Positions 53,759 through 62,831 of a DNA stretch of 64,000 bases are shown here, one piece after another. The notes under the pieces are model-generated. The model saw only the letters and a program-made list of their open reading frames with translations, was not told the origin of the DNA and did not search any database. Source of the stretch: JAJRTE01 sp964418585 (GTDB taxonomy: Bacteria; Myxococcota_A; UBA796; JAJRTE01); contig CAYQMG010000055.1 of NCBI GenBank assembly GCA_964418585.1, positions 62,001 to 126,000 on the forward strand, read 5' to 3'. The stretch's first letter is position 1, and each line of letters begins with the position of its first letter. Made by a program: the position numbers and the translations under genes.

Positions 53759-54682
53759 ATGACCAGAACCCAACGCCAGACCACGCTCAGCCACGACGAC
53801 CATCGACGGGCCAACGTCACCGGCCTCGCCCATGTCTACGCCGTCCTGTCCAGACGCTCCCACGGAGTTTCCATCGGTATAGACCTCAACCCCGACCGGG
53901 GATGCAACTTCGACTGTATCTACTGCCAGGTGGACCGAACCGGCCCCACGCCCGCCAAACCATCTCCATCCGTTCTCGCCCAAGAACTTCAGACCATGTT
54001 CTCCTGGATCGCCGATGGTTCCCTGTTCGACCACCCCATGTTCGCCTCTCTTCCTCAAGACCAGCGCGTGGTGCGCGACATCGCTTTCTCCGGAAACGGC
54101 GAGCCCACCACATCCCCCCTGTTTCCCTCCACCGTCGAACTCGTCGCCGACCTGAAACGACAGCACGGCCTCCACGACCTGCGCCTGATCCTCATTACCA
54201 ACGCCACCCTCCTCCACCGCCCCCGCATTCAGGAGGCACTCCACCCCCTCCACCACGCCAACGGCGAGGTCTGGGCAAAACTCGACGCCGGATCCGAACA
54301 GGACTACCACCGTATCAACCGGTCTCGAGTCCCCCTCGACCAAATCGTGAACAACATCAGGACCGTCGCCCGCTCCTGGCCCGTCGTCATCCAGACCATG
54401 GTGCTGGACACTGGACCCACCCCCTCGATCCTCCCAGACATCGACCCCTACCTCGCTCGCCTTCTCGCCATCCTCAACACCGGCGGCCGTATCCGACTCG
54501 TCCAACTGTACTCCGTCGCCCGCCACCCCGCCGAACCGCACGTCTTCGCCGTGGACCGCGCCGCCCTCTCTTCCATGGCCTCCACCATCCACAAACACAC
54601 CGGCCTCACCGTCGCCGTCTATGAAGGTTCCCCCCGCTTCCTCAGACCCGATCAGCCGGACCCCCTGCACCTCCAGACCTAG
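53759..54682 (+). CDS. Radical SAM protein (COG0731-like)
   Basis: 307 aa. VYAVLSRRSHGVSIGIDL then RGCNFDCIYCQVDRTG with C49, C53 and C56, followed by IAFSGNGEPTTSPLFP and LILITNATLL. This is the compact SAM-cluster protein family annotated as Fe-S oxidoreductase. Unlike the island proteins it has no B12-binding domain. Codon use is strikingly C-ending. It stands alone. Function unknown. Confidence 0.85.
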   Translation: MTRTQRQTTLSHDDHRRANVTGLAHVYAVLSRRSHGVSIGIDLNPDRGCNFDCIYCQVDRTGPTPAKPSPSVLAQELQTMFSWIADGSLFDHPMFASLPQDQRVVRDIAFSGNGEPTTSPLFPSTVELVADLKRQHGLHDLRLILITNATLLHRPRIQEALHPLHHANGEVWAKLDAGSEQDYHRINRSRVPLDQIVNNIRTVARSWPVVIQTMVLDTGPTPSILPDIDPYLARLLAILNTGGRIRLVQLYSVARHPAEPHVFAVDRAALSSMASTIHKHTGLTVAVYEGSPRFLRPDQPDPLHLQT

Positions 54683-55093
54683 AACACGTGGTCTCCATGC
54701 CCCATGCCCCCCCCGCCCCCATGCCACCCCCCACATCGCCCCCCCTTCGCTCAATGCCCACCGCCAGCCCGCCTCATTCATCCGTTGGTCCACCAGCAAC
54801 CCACTGACCACATCAGATGCACGTATCCGCCCCCAACAGACCACAAGAACATTAATTTCCTCACTGCACACCGAGCCCGTACCTTCATCTATCTCCTGGA
54901 TACCTGAACACCTGCGTCTCCTCCGACTCGCTCACCAGAGGCGCCAACTATCCAACCTCCTGGTCCTCGGACTGTTTTTGGGGCGCTGGTACCGCGCAAA
55001 CGTGGTATCAATACCACACCTCCTGTCCCAGACCGTCACGAACGTCAAGTCAAAGTGACGCCATTGCACGTGGTTAGCTCAAATCATACCCAT
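54683..55093. other. Non-coding stretch with an operator-like palindrome
   Basis: About 410 bases without a convincing gene. The first 150 are C-rich. A perfect palindrome GTGGTAT-CA-ATACCAC lies at 55002-55017. It sits about 47 bases ahead of the -35-like TTGCAC (55064-55069) proposed for the small RNA that follows. Confidence 0.5.
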
Positions 55094-55272
55094 TGCGTCG
55101 GTCTGGCATCCGGGTTGCACACCTCCCTGGGCAAGTGCCCAGTAGGCCGGATAGCGTTGCCTGGTCGGCGGCCCGTACCAGTACGGCGTGGAAATGGGGA
55201 ACCGGCTCTCCCCGACGCATCAAGCTTTCTTGACGACCAGGCCCCGCTCTTCGGAGACCGGGCTTTTTTTTT
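55094..55272 (+). ncRNA. Candidate structured small RNA
   Basis: About 180 nt on the plus strand. The 5' arm TGCGTCGG (55094-55101) pairs perfectly with CCGACGCA (55212-55219). Inside are ATCCGG/CCGGAT, the hairpin CTGGGC-AAGT-GCCCAG (55127-55142) and GGGGA/TCCCC. After the closing stem come TCAAG-CTTT-CTTGA (55220-55233) and then an intrinsic terminator. No open frame on this strand explains the terminator. A possible promoter is TTGCAC (55064-55069), 17 bases, TACCCA (55087-55092), of which the -10 is weak. It does not match tmRNA, SRP or RNase P RNA landmarks; a divergent 6S-like RNA is possible. Confidence 0.5.
55241..55272 (+). terminator. Rho-independent terminator
   Basis: GCCC (55241-55244) pairs with GGGC (55260-55263) and CTC with GAG around a UUCG tetraloop (55250-55253), followed by nine T (55264-55272). 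It is the only textbook intrinsic terminator I found in the window, and it ends a transcript with no coding gene for 560 bases upstream. Confidence 0.75.
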
Positions 55273-55505
55273 GCCTTGAGGACGGAACTCAGTAGAGGCG
55301 TCGGGTCCACGATGGACACAGGACTCGAGAAGCGATCCCGAGACCCGCGAATGCGGTATCGAGAGATGGGCCGGCGGGATCACGGACGAGATTCAGTCCT
55401 GGCGCGATGTTTTCTCAGTCTGTAGGTTTTCGGCGCGGGTGGCAAAGGTGCCTGGGATTCGAACCGCTCGAGTTCGGAGTGGCTCGAGATCGAGGTGGGC
55501 GGGGG

Positions 55506-56294
55506 TCACATCCAGACGGTGGCAGCGTGGTGGCGCAGGGCCTCACCGAGTTTTCGCCTGGCCTTCAGTTCGATCTGGTGGATACGCTGTCTCGAAAGTC
55601 CCAGTTCCTCCCCGATCTCCTTGAGCGTTCGGGGGCGGTCCTTCAGGTACCGGCTCTCGATGACCTGACGCTCCTGCGCGTCCAGCTCGCCCATCCCCTC
55701 CCGGACCATGCGGGAACGGACCTGGGCAGCCTCGTGATCGAGCATCAACGACTCCTGGTTCGGGGCGTCGTCAGCAATCAGGCTGCCGATGGCGTTCCTT
55801 GCGCCCTCGGTGATCGGTTGGTCGAGTGAGATCTCACGAACCGGGATGTGCTTGGGCCGTGGGCGTGTTCCGTCGCCCTCGTCCCCCGCGCCTTCGGGGT
55901 TGAGGTCCATGTCGAGGCGGTCGATGATGTTGTGGCGCTTGCCCTGGAGATACCTCTGGACATAGGCCCGGATCCACCAGGAAGCGTAGGTGACCAGACG
56001 CACCCCCCGCTCCGGATCAAACCGGTTCACCGCCTGCAACAAGCCCAGGTTCCCCTCCTGTATCAACTCGATCAGGCCCACGTCCGGACGCTGATAACGA
56101 CTCGCAATTTTCACGACCGCCCGCAGGTTGGCCTGCACCAGTTGGTGCCCTGCCTCCGCGTCCCCCTCATCCCGAAACTTCCTGGCCAGCCTCGTCTCCT
56201 CCTCGCGGGTCAATGGTGGACAATCCTTGAGGCTCCGCAAGTAGGATGTCAAAGCGTCTGCTTCCTGTTTCACGCGTGTCGTCGTACTCTTCAT
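55506..56294 (-). CDS. rpoH: RpoH-like alternative sigma-70 factor
   Basis: 262 aa. Region 1.2/2: LTREEETRLARKF, QLVQANLRAVVKIASRYQR; core-binding and -10 region ELIQEGNLGLLQAVNRFDP, ERGVRLVTYASWWIRAYVQ; region 4 helix-turn-helix TLKEIGEELGLSRQRIHQIE. Length and order match RpoH-type sigma factors without region 1.1. The insert NPEGAGDEGDGTRPRPKH between regions 2 and 4 is lineage-specific. GAGGGAG precedes the ATG. It directs transcription of a stress or developmental regulon; which one is not visible. Confidence 0.85.
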   Translation of the reverse strand: MKSTTTRVKQEADALTSYLRSLKDCPPLTREEETRLARKFRDEGDAEAGHQLVQANLRAVVKIASRYQRPDVGLIELIQEGNLGLLQAVNRFDPERGVRLVTYASWWIRAYVQRYLQGKRHNIIDRLDMDLNPEGAGDEGDGTRPRPKHIPVREISLDQPITEGARNAIGSLIADDAPNQESLMLDHEAAQVRSRMVREGMGELDAQERQVIESRYLKDRPRTLKEIGEELGLSRQRIHQIELKARRKLGEALRHHAATVWM

Positions 56295-56845
56295 ATTCTC
56301 TCCCTCGCATCCAGAGTGTCACCTTGAATGCAACGTGGAGGCCAGCACGCACGGCGCCGGAGCAGACTGAACCGAATCCGGCCTGTTCCTCGAAAAACAT
56401 CTGCTTTGTGTAGTCTGGCCTACCCGCAGGCCGGCGACCTTTTGGGAGCGAACAGCGGCCCCATCTGTTTGTTTTGAGGCAGGGCTTGTATCGTCAACCG
56501 GAGAAGGCCCCCGGGCGCGGCTCTACGGATGACCTTCAACCCACTGTTTTTGCTGATAAATTCTCCATTCATCCGGACCGTTGCCGGGCCGATGGCCTCG
56601 CCCGCGCACCGGACCGAACATGTGGCATGTCGGCCACCGCCGTGGCAATCTTGCCATCACCCCCGGTTCCAGCCATTCTCGGGGCGCCAGGACCAGGTGG
56701 CGGCGTGGTTCGGTGGAAGGGTATCCACGGTCGGCGGCAGTGGACGAACGGGGCGGTATCAGGTAATGTCTTGAGGCTATGCGCGAGGGGTCGTGAGGTC
56801 CGTTGGAGGTGGGGGGACGTTCGTCGCCGTTGGCAGAGGATGGAA
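56295..56845. other. Divergent region between sigma factor and aminopeptidase genes
   Basis: About 550 bases with a GGCCT-N6-AGGCC hairpin at 56417-56432. The plus-strand frame from 56474 is open but shows low-complexity Arg/Gly-rich translation and no ribosome-binding site. No clear promoter for either gene was found. Confidence 0.4.
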
Positions 56846-58159
56846 ATGTGTAGTTACGAAGAGCGCAGACAGAAGTTTCTGGAGGGCATGGGAGAGGCGA
56901 GTGTGGCCATCATACCATCCGGCCAGGAGGTGCTGCGGACGGAGGATTCGGCCTATCGTTTCCGGCCGGAATCTGATTTTTTCTATCTGACCGGCGTGGA
57001 TGAGCCGGACGCGCTGCTGGTGTTGGCCCCGCACCTGTCGGAGGAGCGGGAGGTTTTGTTCCTGGCGCCCCGGGATCCGGCCCGGGCGGTGTGGACGGGG
57101 GCGCGACCCGCGTTCGAGAAAGTTCGGGAAATTGCGGGCGTGGACACGGTGTACACGCATGATCTGTTTGAGACTTCGCTGGCGAAGTATCTGACTGGGG
57201 CGCGAAGGCTCTACTATCAACTGGGCAACTTGCCGGATCTGGATCGGGAGATCATCCGGGAGATTCGCCGGTTGAAGCGAACTCGAGGCCGACGTTCCCT
57301 TGTGCCGGTGGAAATCGTCGATCCTGGGGTGCTGTTGCATGAGCAGCGTCTGTACAAGGCGCCGGAAGAGATTCTCACGCTCCAGATCGCTGCAATGATT
57401 ACGAGTCAGGCGCATCGACTGGCGATGAGGGTGACACGACCCGGGATTTCTGAGCGTACGTTGGAGACGATACTGGACGCCGCCTTCCGCATGGGAGGAG
57501 GAGAGGGTCCGGGCTATCCGACGATTGTGGCCTGTGGCGCGAATGCCACGACCCTGCACTACGTGAAGAACACAGCGCCTCTGAAGGACGGCGACCTGGT
57601 GCTGGTCGACGCGGGTTGTGAGTTCAGTTTCTACACGGCCGACATCACGCGCACCTTTCCGGTGAACGGACGTTTTTCCGGGCCGCAGCGGGCGGTGTAC
57701 GAGGTGGTTCTGAAGGCGCAGAAGGCAGCGATCGCCTCGATCCGTCCAGGCGTGACCATGGAGGATGTGCACGCGGTGGCGGTGGAGGTGCTGACCGACG
57801 GCCTGGTGGCTCTGGGCGTGCTGAAGGGTACGGTATCGGACCTGGTGGCCTCGGAGGCGTATCGACCGTTTTTCATGCACCGCACCAGCCACTGGCTGGG
57901 GATGGAGGTTCACGACGTTGGGGAGTATGTGCGGGAGGGGAAGAGCCGGGCGCTGGAGCCGGGGATGGTCCTGACGGTGGAGCCCGGGTTATACTTCAGA
58001 GACGGTGTGGATGGCGTACCGGAGACGTTGAAGGGTATCGGCGTGCGTATCGAGGACGATATCCTGGTGACCGAAGAGGGGCACTCTCTGTTGACGACCG
58101 ATGTTCCCAAGGAAATCGACGAACTGGAGGCCCTGGTGGGCTCTGAAAGGCGCAAATGA
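56846..58159 (+). CDS. pepP: Xaa-Pro aminopeptidase (aminopeptidase P family)
   Basis: 437 aa. The N-terminal creatinase-like domain (DSAYRFRPESDFFYLTGVDE) is followed by the pita-bread metallopeptidase domain with the five metal ligands in order: VLVDAGCEF and YTADITRTF (two Asp), HRTSHWLGMEVHD (His), LTVEPGLYF (Glu), VRIEDDILV (Glu). It removes N-terminal residues ahead of proline and uses two Mn ions. AGAGG is 6 bases before the ATG at 56846; an ATG at 56840 in frame is the alternative. It is followed by the PfkB gene after 69 bases. Confidence 0.9.
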   Translation: MCSYEERRQKFLEGMGEASVAIIPSGQEVLRTEDSAYRFRPESDFFYLTGVDEPDALLVLAPHLSEEREVLFLAPRDPARAVWTGARPAFEKVREIAGVDTVYTHDLFETSLAKYLTGARRLYYQLGNLPDLDREIIREIRRLKRTRGRRSLVPVEIVDPGVLLHEQRLYKAPEEILTLQIAAMITSQAHRLAMRVTRPGISERTLETILDAAFRMGGGEGPGYPTIVACGANATTLHYVKNTAPLKDGDLVLVDAGCEFSFYTADITRTFPVNGRFSGPQRAVYEVVLKAQKAAIASIRPGVTMEDVHAVAVEVLTDGLVALGVLKGTVSDLVASEAYRPFFMHRTSHWLGMEVHDVGEYVREGKSRALEPGMVLTVEPGLYFRDGVDGVPETLKGIGVRIEDDILVTEEGHSLLTTDVPKEIDELEALVGSERRK

Positions 58160-58228
58160 GACCTGGCCGGGCGCTCTCGAGGGGTCTCGAGCGCTCGACC
58201 TTCCACCCTTCGTTCGAGTGAGGCACCC

Positions 58229-59221
58229 ATGAGCTATGACATTTGTGGTCTGGGCAACGCGCTGTTCGACGTACTGGTGAGCGTGGAGGATGAGGAACTC
58301 CTGCAGTCTTTCGACCTGACCAGGGGACTGATGCACCTGGTGGACGAGGCGCGTTGGCAGGCGATCTATGGTGCTGTGGCGGAGCGCGGCCCGGAAGTGG
58401 CGCCCGGGGGGTCCTGTGCCAACGTGATCACCACCGCGGCCCTTTTGGGCGCCCGAACCACGTTTTGCGGCCAGGTGGGAGACGACCGGTTCGGTCACGA
58501 GTACGCCGAACGCATGGGACGCCTGTGCGGCGGCCATCATCTGCACGTGCAACCTGGCGCACCGACGGGCAAATGTCTGAGCCTGGTCTCCCGGGACGGG
58601 GAGCGAACCATGGCGACCACCCTGGGCTGTGCCATCGAACTCGAGCCCCGATATCTTTTCCGCGACGCGCTCGAGTCGAGTCGATGGTTCCACCTGACCG
58701 GCTATTTGTTCACCGGTGGACGGATGGGCGACACGGCCCAGGCGGCGCTCGAGCACGCCAGGCGTCACGGAGTGAAGATTTCCCTGGACGTGGCCGACGC
58801 GTGGGTTGTGAACACGTTGCACGATCGGATCTGGTCGATGATCGAGGAGTTTGCCGACGTGGTGTTCACGAACGAGGAGGAGAGTCGGGCTCTGTGTGGT
58901 GGTACACCCGAGGACGCGGTATCCCGTCTCGCTGAATGTTGCGAGGTGGCTGTGGTCAAGCTGGGGGCGAGGGGATCGTTGATCCGAACCGATGGTGAGA
59001 CGGTGCATGTGCCGGCCCACCCGGTGGCTCGAGTGGTGGACACGACGGGTGCCGGGGATGCATTTGCAGGGGGCTTCCTGTTCGGGCTCTCCCGGGGTCT
59101 TTCCGCGAGCCGGAGCGGGCTTTTGGCGGCCCGCGTGGCGTCCGAGGTGGTGGGTCAGACGGGCGCGGTGGTCACGACGCCGGGCCGACTCCGTGAGATT
59201 GCGCGAGAAGTGATGGACTGA
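58229..59221 (+). CDS. PfkB-family carbohydrate/nucleoside kinase
   Basis: 330 aa. N-terminal GLGNALFDVLVSVED, GGSCANVITTAALLGA (substrate and ATP side) and the PfkB signature DTTGAGDAFAGGFLFGL with the catalytic Asp in GAGD. It resembles adenosine or sugar kinases, and the GGSCAN element with TLGCAIEL is typical of adenosine kinase-like PfkB proteins. It phosphorylates a sugar or nucleoside with ATP. It ends 23 bases before fabI. Confidence 0.85.
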   Translation: MSYDICGLGNALFDVLVSVEDEELLQSFDLTRGLMHLVDEARWQAIYGAVAERGPEVAPGGSCANVITTAALLGARTTFCGQVGDDRFGHEYAERMGRLCGGHHLHVQPGAPTGKCLSLVSRDGERTMATTLGCAIELEPRYLFRDALESSRWFHLTGYLFTGGRMGDTAQAALEHARRHGVKISLDVADAWVVNTLHDRIWSMIEEFADVVFTNEEESRALCGGTPEDAVSRLAECCEVAVVKLGARGSLIRTDGETVHVPAHPVARVVDTTGAGDAFAGGFLFGLSRGLSASRSGLLAARVASEVVGQTGAVVTTPGRLREIAREVMD

Positions 59222-59244
59222 GGGGAGGGGAGGCAGGGAGGATC

Positions 59245-60015
59245 ATGGGAATCCTGGAAGGAAAGAGAGTACTGGTGGCTGGAGTGGCCAACAATCGGTC
59301 CATTGCCTGGGGGATTGCCCGGGCGCTCCACCGGGAAGGTGCCGAAGTGGCGTTCAGTTGCGTTGCGCGCAACGAGCGCAAGGTGCGAAAGCTGGCAGCG
59401 ACGGTGGCGTCGGATCGCGTGGCGGTGTGCGATGTGCGGAGTGATGATGAGATTGCCGCACTGTTCGACCAGGTCGGCGGCTGGTGGGATCACCTGGACG
59501 GTCTTGTTCATTCCCTGGCCCTGGCGGACCTTGGGGACCTGGAAGGGGCGTTCGTGGAGACATCGCGGCAGGGGTTCGCCCTGGCCATGGACGTGAGTGT
59601 CTACTCGCTCATCGCCCTTGCGCGCCACGCCCGCCCTCTCATGCAGGCCGCAGGCGGCGGGTCCATCGCGACCCTTACCTTTCTGGGAGGAGAGCGGGTC
59701 GTTCCGGGCTACAAGGTCATGGGGGTGGTCAAGGCGGCTCTGAACATGACCGTGCCCTATCTCGCCTGGTCCCTGGGCCGTGACGGAATCCGTGTCAACG
59801 CCGTCGCAGCAGCCCCCATCCGGACCATTTCCACCGCAGCCCTCGGAGGACTGGACAAGGCTTTCCAGGTCATGGAGGAACGGAGCCCCCTCCACCGCAA
59901 CGTGACCCAGGACCAGGTGGGTGATACGGTGGCCTATCTGATGTCAGATCTGGCCCAGGCCGTGACCGCCGAGATCATCAACGTGGACTCGGGCATCCAC
60001 GCCATGAGCCTCTGA
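59245..60015 (+). CDS. fabI: Enoyl-ACP reductase, FabI type
   Basis: 256 aa, standard length. NAD-binding VLVAGVANNRSIAWGIARAL, VHSLALADLGDLEG, and the active-site block VVPGYKVMGVVKAAL with Tyr156 and Lys163 in E. coli numbering. The second tyrosine of FabI (Tyr146) is Phe146 here (ATLTFLGGER). It performs the last reduction in each cycle of fatty-acid elongation. The C-terminal VDSGIHAMSL replaces the usual VDGGF. Short 23-base gap behind the PfkB gene. Confidence 0.88.
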   Translation: MGILEGKRVLVAGVANNRSIAWGIARALHREGAEVAFSCVARNERKVRKLAATVASDRVAVCDVRSDDEIAALFDQVGGWWDHLDGLVHSLALADLGDLEGAFVETSRQGFALAMDVSVYSLIALARHARPLMQAAGGGSIATLTFLGGERVVPGYKVMGVVKAALNMTVPYLAWSLGRDGIRVNAVAAAPIRTISTAALGGLDKAFQVMEERSPLHRNVTQDQVGDTVAYLMSDLAQAVTAEIINVDSGIHAMSL

Positions 60016-60103
60016 TTGTACAGGTGCTCGATCGGCTCGAGCCGCTGAGACGATACCAGGGAAGGGCGGCGCAGAACCGTCTGCGAATGGTGGGAAGAGG
60101 GAC

Positions 60104-62218
60104 TCAGTCCTCGCCGAAGCCTTCATCCATGCTGTCGTCGAGGGCTTCTTTCCGACTCAGGCGAATCTTCCCGCTCCGGTCGATGTCGATCACCTTGACC
60201 AGAACCTCATCGCCTTCGTTGACCACGTCGGTCACCCGTCGGACCCGCCCCTTGGTGAGGTGCGAGATGTGGACCAGGCCTTCCGTGCCGGGGAAGATCT
60301 CGACGAAGGCGCCGAAATCGGTCACCCGCTTCACCTGACCGAGATAGAGCTTCCCAACCTCCGCTTCCTGGGTCAACTCCCGTACCATTCGCTCGGCACG
60401 GTTCGCCGCATCGGCATCCGGAGAGGCTATCAGCACCTGTCCGGAATCCTCCACGTCGATCTTCACTCCGGTCTTCTCGATGATCCCGCGAATGGTCTTT
60501 CCACCCGGCCCGATGACGTCCCGAATCCGGTCCGTGTTGATCCAGATGGAGGTGATCCGCGGCGCATGGGGGGACAGGTCGGACCGGGGCGCAGGCAGGA
60601 CTTCCGCCATCTTGTCCAGGATGTGATAGCGCCCTTCTCGAGCCTGTGCCAGGGCACGCCGCATGATGTCCATGCTGATGCCTTTGATCTTGGTGTCCAT
60701 CTGAAACGCGGTGATCCCATCCCGGGTCCCGGCCACCTTGAAATCCATGTCGCCGAGGTGGTCCTCATCCCCCAGGATATCCGTGAGGATCGCCACGCGA
60801 TCCCCCTCCTTGATCAACCCCATGGCAATGCCCGCCACGGCCGCCTTCATCGGTATCCCGGCGTCGAACGCAGCCAGGCTGCCGCCGCACACACTGGCCA
60901 TGGACGAGGAGCCGTTGGATTCGAGGATCTCGCTGACCAGTCGGATGGTGTAAGGGAACGAGTCATCGAGCGGTGCCACCGGGCGAAGCGCCCGTTCCGC
61001 CAGGGCTCCGTGGCCGATCTCGCGCCGCCCAGGGGAGCGAAGCATGCGCGTCTCACCCACCGAGAAGGGAGGGAAGTTGTAGTGAAGGGTAAAGTCCTTC
61101 ATGGAATCCCCTTCCAGGGCGTCGATCCGCTGCGCGTCGTCCGCCGTGCCCAGGGTGGCCACCACCAACGCCTGGGTCTCCCCTCGAGTGAACAGGGCCG
61201 ATCCGTGGGTCCGGGGCAGCACCCCGACCTCCACCGTGATGGGCCGCACCTCGTCCGTGGCCCGACCATCGATCCGTCGCCGCTCGTCCAGGACCATCTC
61301 CCGGATGATCCGCTTCTCCAGGCGATCAAAGGCAGCCCGCAGCACCGGCGTCAACGCGGCTTCGTCCTCCTCGCGCTCCGACGCCAACGCCTCGAACATC
61401 TCCTGCTTCAGCGCCCGCACCGCATCCCGCCGGGCCATCTTGTCCGGCACGGTGAGCGCCTCGGTCAGACGGGCGCGGTACTTCGCCTCCATCTCATCGG
61501 CCAAGGCCTCGTCAAAAGGCGGCTTCTCGAACTGCTGGAGCGGAACCCCGGCCTTCTCCCGCAGCTCGATCTGCAAGTCGATCAGGGGCTGTGCAGCAGC
61601 ATGGCCGAATTCGAGCGCGGCCAGAAGGTCTTCCTCGCTGACCTGCTGGCACCCTCCCTCCACCATCACGATGGACTCCCGGGACACGGCCATGATGAGG
61701 TCCATGTCCGAGGCTTCCATCTGCTCCCGGGTAGGGAAGGCGACGAACCGGCCGTCGATACGCCCGACCCGCAGCCCGGCCAACGGTCCCTCGAACGGAA
61801 TGCTCGAAATGGAGAGCGCCGCCGACGCCCCGGTCATGGCAAGCACGTCGGACAGGTTCTGCGTGTCCGCGGACAGAACCGTGGCAATGACCTGCACTTC
61901 GTTCTTGTATCCATCCGCAAACATGGGGCGGATGGGACGATCGATCAGGCGCGACGTGAGGACCTCACGCTCGGAAGGGCGCCCTTCTCGTTTGAAAAAG
62001 CCGCCAGGGATACGCCCCGCTGCGTAGACCTTCTCGACGTAGTCGCAGGTCAATGGAAAGAAGTCGATTCCCGGGCGCGGGTCGCTGCTCACCGCGGTGG
62101 TGAGCACCACCGTGTCGCCGAGCTGGACCACGACGGAAGAGGCCTGCTTGGCCATGCGTCCGGTCTCGATGGAGAGTGTTTTGTCGCCTACCTTGGCAGA
62201 GAGTTTCACCAATGACAT
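60104..62218 (-). CDS. pnp: Polyribonucleotide nucleotidyltransferase
   Basis: 704 aa, normal length. Two RNase PH domains (about 1-230 and 300-540), a KH domain with IGPGGKTIRGI, and a C-terminal S1 domain (VTDFGAFVEIFPGTEGLVHI). Phosphorolytic 3'-5' exonuclease and part of the RNA degradosome. It follows rpsO by 74 bases, the conserved order. The ribosome-binding site is weak, so expression probably depends on the rpsO transcript. CTCGAG is rare in this gene. Confidence 0.96.
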   Translation of the reverse strand: MSLVKLSAKVGDKTLSIETGRMAKQASSVVVQLGDTVVLTTAVSSDPRPGIDFFPLTCDYVEKVYAAGRIPGGFFKREGRPSEREVLTSRLIDRPIRPMFADGYKNEVQVIATVLSADTQNLSDVLAMTGASAALSISSIPFEGPLAGLRVGRIDGRFVAFPTREQMEASDMDLIMAVSRESIVMVEGGCQQVSEEDLLAALEFGHAAAQPLIDLQIELREKAGVPLQQFEKPPFDEALADEMEAKYRARLTEALTVPDKMARRDAVRALKQEMFEALASEREEDEAALTPVLRAAFDRLEKRIIREMVLDERRRIDGRATDEVRPITVEVGVLPRTHGSALFTRGETQALVVATLGTADDAQRIDALEGDSMKDFTLHYNFPPFSVGETRMLRSPGRREIGHGALAERALRPVAPLDDSFPYTIRLVSEILESNGSSSMASVCGGSLAAFDAGIPMKAAVAGIAMGLIKEGDRVAILTDILGDEDHLGDMDFKVAGTRDGITAFQMDTKIKGISMDIMRRALAQAREGRYHILDKMAEVLPAPRSDLSPHAPRITSIWINTDRIRDVIGPGGKTIRGIIEKTGVKIDVEDSGQVLIASPDADAANRAERMVRELTQEAEVGKLYLGQVKRVTDFGAFVEIFPGTEGLVHISHLTKGRVRRVTDVVNEGDEVLVKVIDIDRSGKIRLSRKEALDDSMDEGFGED

Positions 62219-62292
62219 GATTTCACTTTCGTGTGAGGGTGGAGTAATACCGACGAATCTGTTGTGGAAGGTCGGGAAGATCGTCGGGTGAG

Positions 62293-62562
62293 CTACTTGC
62301 GGATACCCAGTGCGTCACAGGTCGCCCGATAGCGGGTGTACGACTTGCGCCGCAGGTAGTCCAAAAGCCGGCGCCTTTGTCCGACCAGCTTCAACAGTCC
62401 TCGCCGGGACTGGTGATCTTTCTTGTGAATCTTGAAATGCTCCGTCAGTTCCACGATCCGCGTTGTCAGGATCGCGATCTGCGCTTCTGTGGCGCCCGTG
62501 TCGTTCTCGTTCTTGCCGAAACGGGCGATGAGTTCTCGTTTCTTTTCCCTGGACAGAGACAT
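62293..62562 (-). CDS. rpsO: 30S ribosomal protein S15
   Basis: 89 aa, exact family length. SLSREKKRELIARFGKNEND, then VELTEHFKIHKKDHQSRRGL and RRRLLDYLRRKSYTRYRAT. It binds 16S rRNA at the central domain. In relatives S15 represses its own mRNA through a leader structure; I did not resolve one here. GGGAG lies before the ATG. A strong promoter is at 62775. Confidence 0.97.
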   Translation of the reverse strand: MSLSREKKRELIARFGKNENDTGATEAQIAILTTRIVELTEHFKIHKKDHQSRRGLLKLVGQRRRLLDYLRRKSYTRYRATCDALGIRK

Positions 62563-62774
62563 GTCGTTCTCCCTGGACGTCGATTACGTCTTCACTTGGT
62601 TCCAGTGGTCCGGACTGGCCCCCCTTCCCGCCACATTGCCCTGCCTTGTACCTGTCTTGTGACGATATGGAGAATGCGACGCGGGTCCCGGACGGAAAAA
62701 ATTATGACGCTCCTCGGCCCCTCTCCCCCCCGTTTTCACGGTAGATGCCACGAGGTAGCTTTCCTGAGTCGGCC

Positions 62775-62803
62775 ACTCTAGCGGAGAATCGAGACGATGT
62801 CAA
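62775..62803 (-). promoter_or_regulatory. Strong sigma-70 promoter for rpsO-pnp
   Basis: Minus strand: TTGACA (62798-62803), 17 bases, TAGAGT (62775-62780). Transcription would start near 62768, leaving a leader of about 205 bases before rpsO. Confidence 0.75.
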
Positions 62804-62831
62804 CACCCGATCCTCACGGCGGGATGGAAAA

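Noticed and set aside
55061..55140. tRNA-like GGTTAGCTCA stretch
   Set aside because: No acceptor stem, anticodon arm or T-arm can be drawn around it.
55055..55279. 74-codon plus-strand frame across the small RNA candidate
   Set aside because: It has no ribosome-binding site, and the frame runs into the terminator U-tract. RNA structure explains the region better.
56417..56432. GGCCT/AGGCC hairpin as a terminator
   Set aside because: It is followed by only four T with intervening bases, and no gene ends there.
56474..56845. N-terminal extension of the aminopeptidase gene
   Set aside because: Arg/Gly-rich translation without similarity, while the ATG at 56846 begins exactly where the creatinase domain starts.
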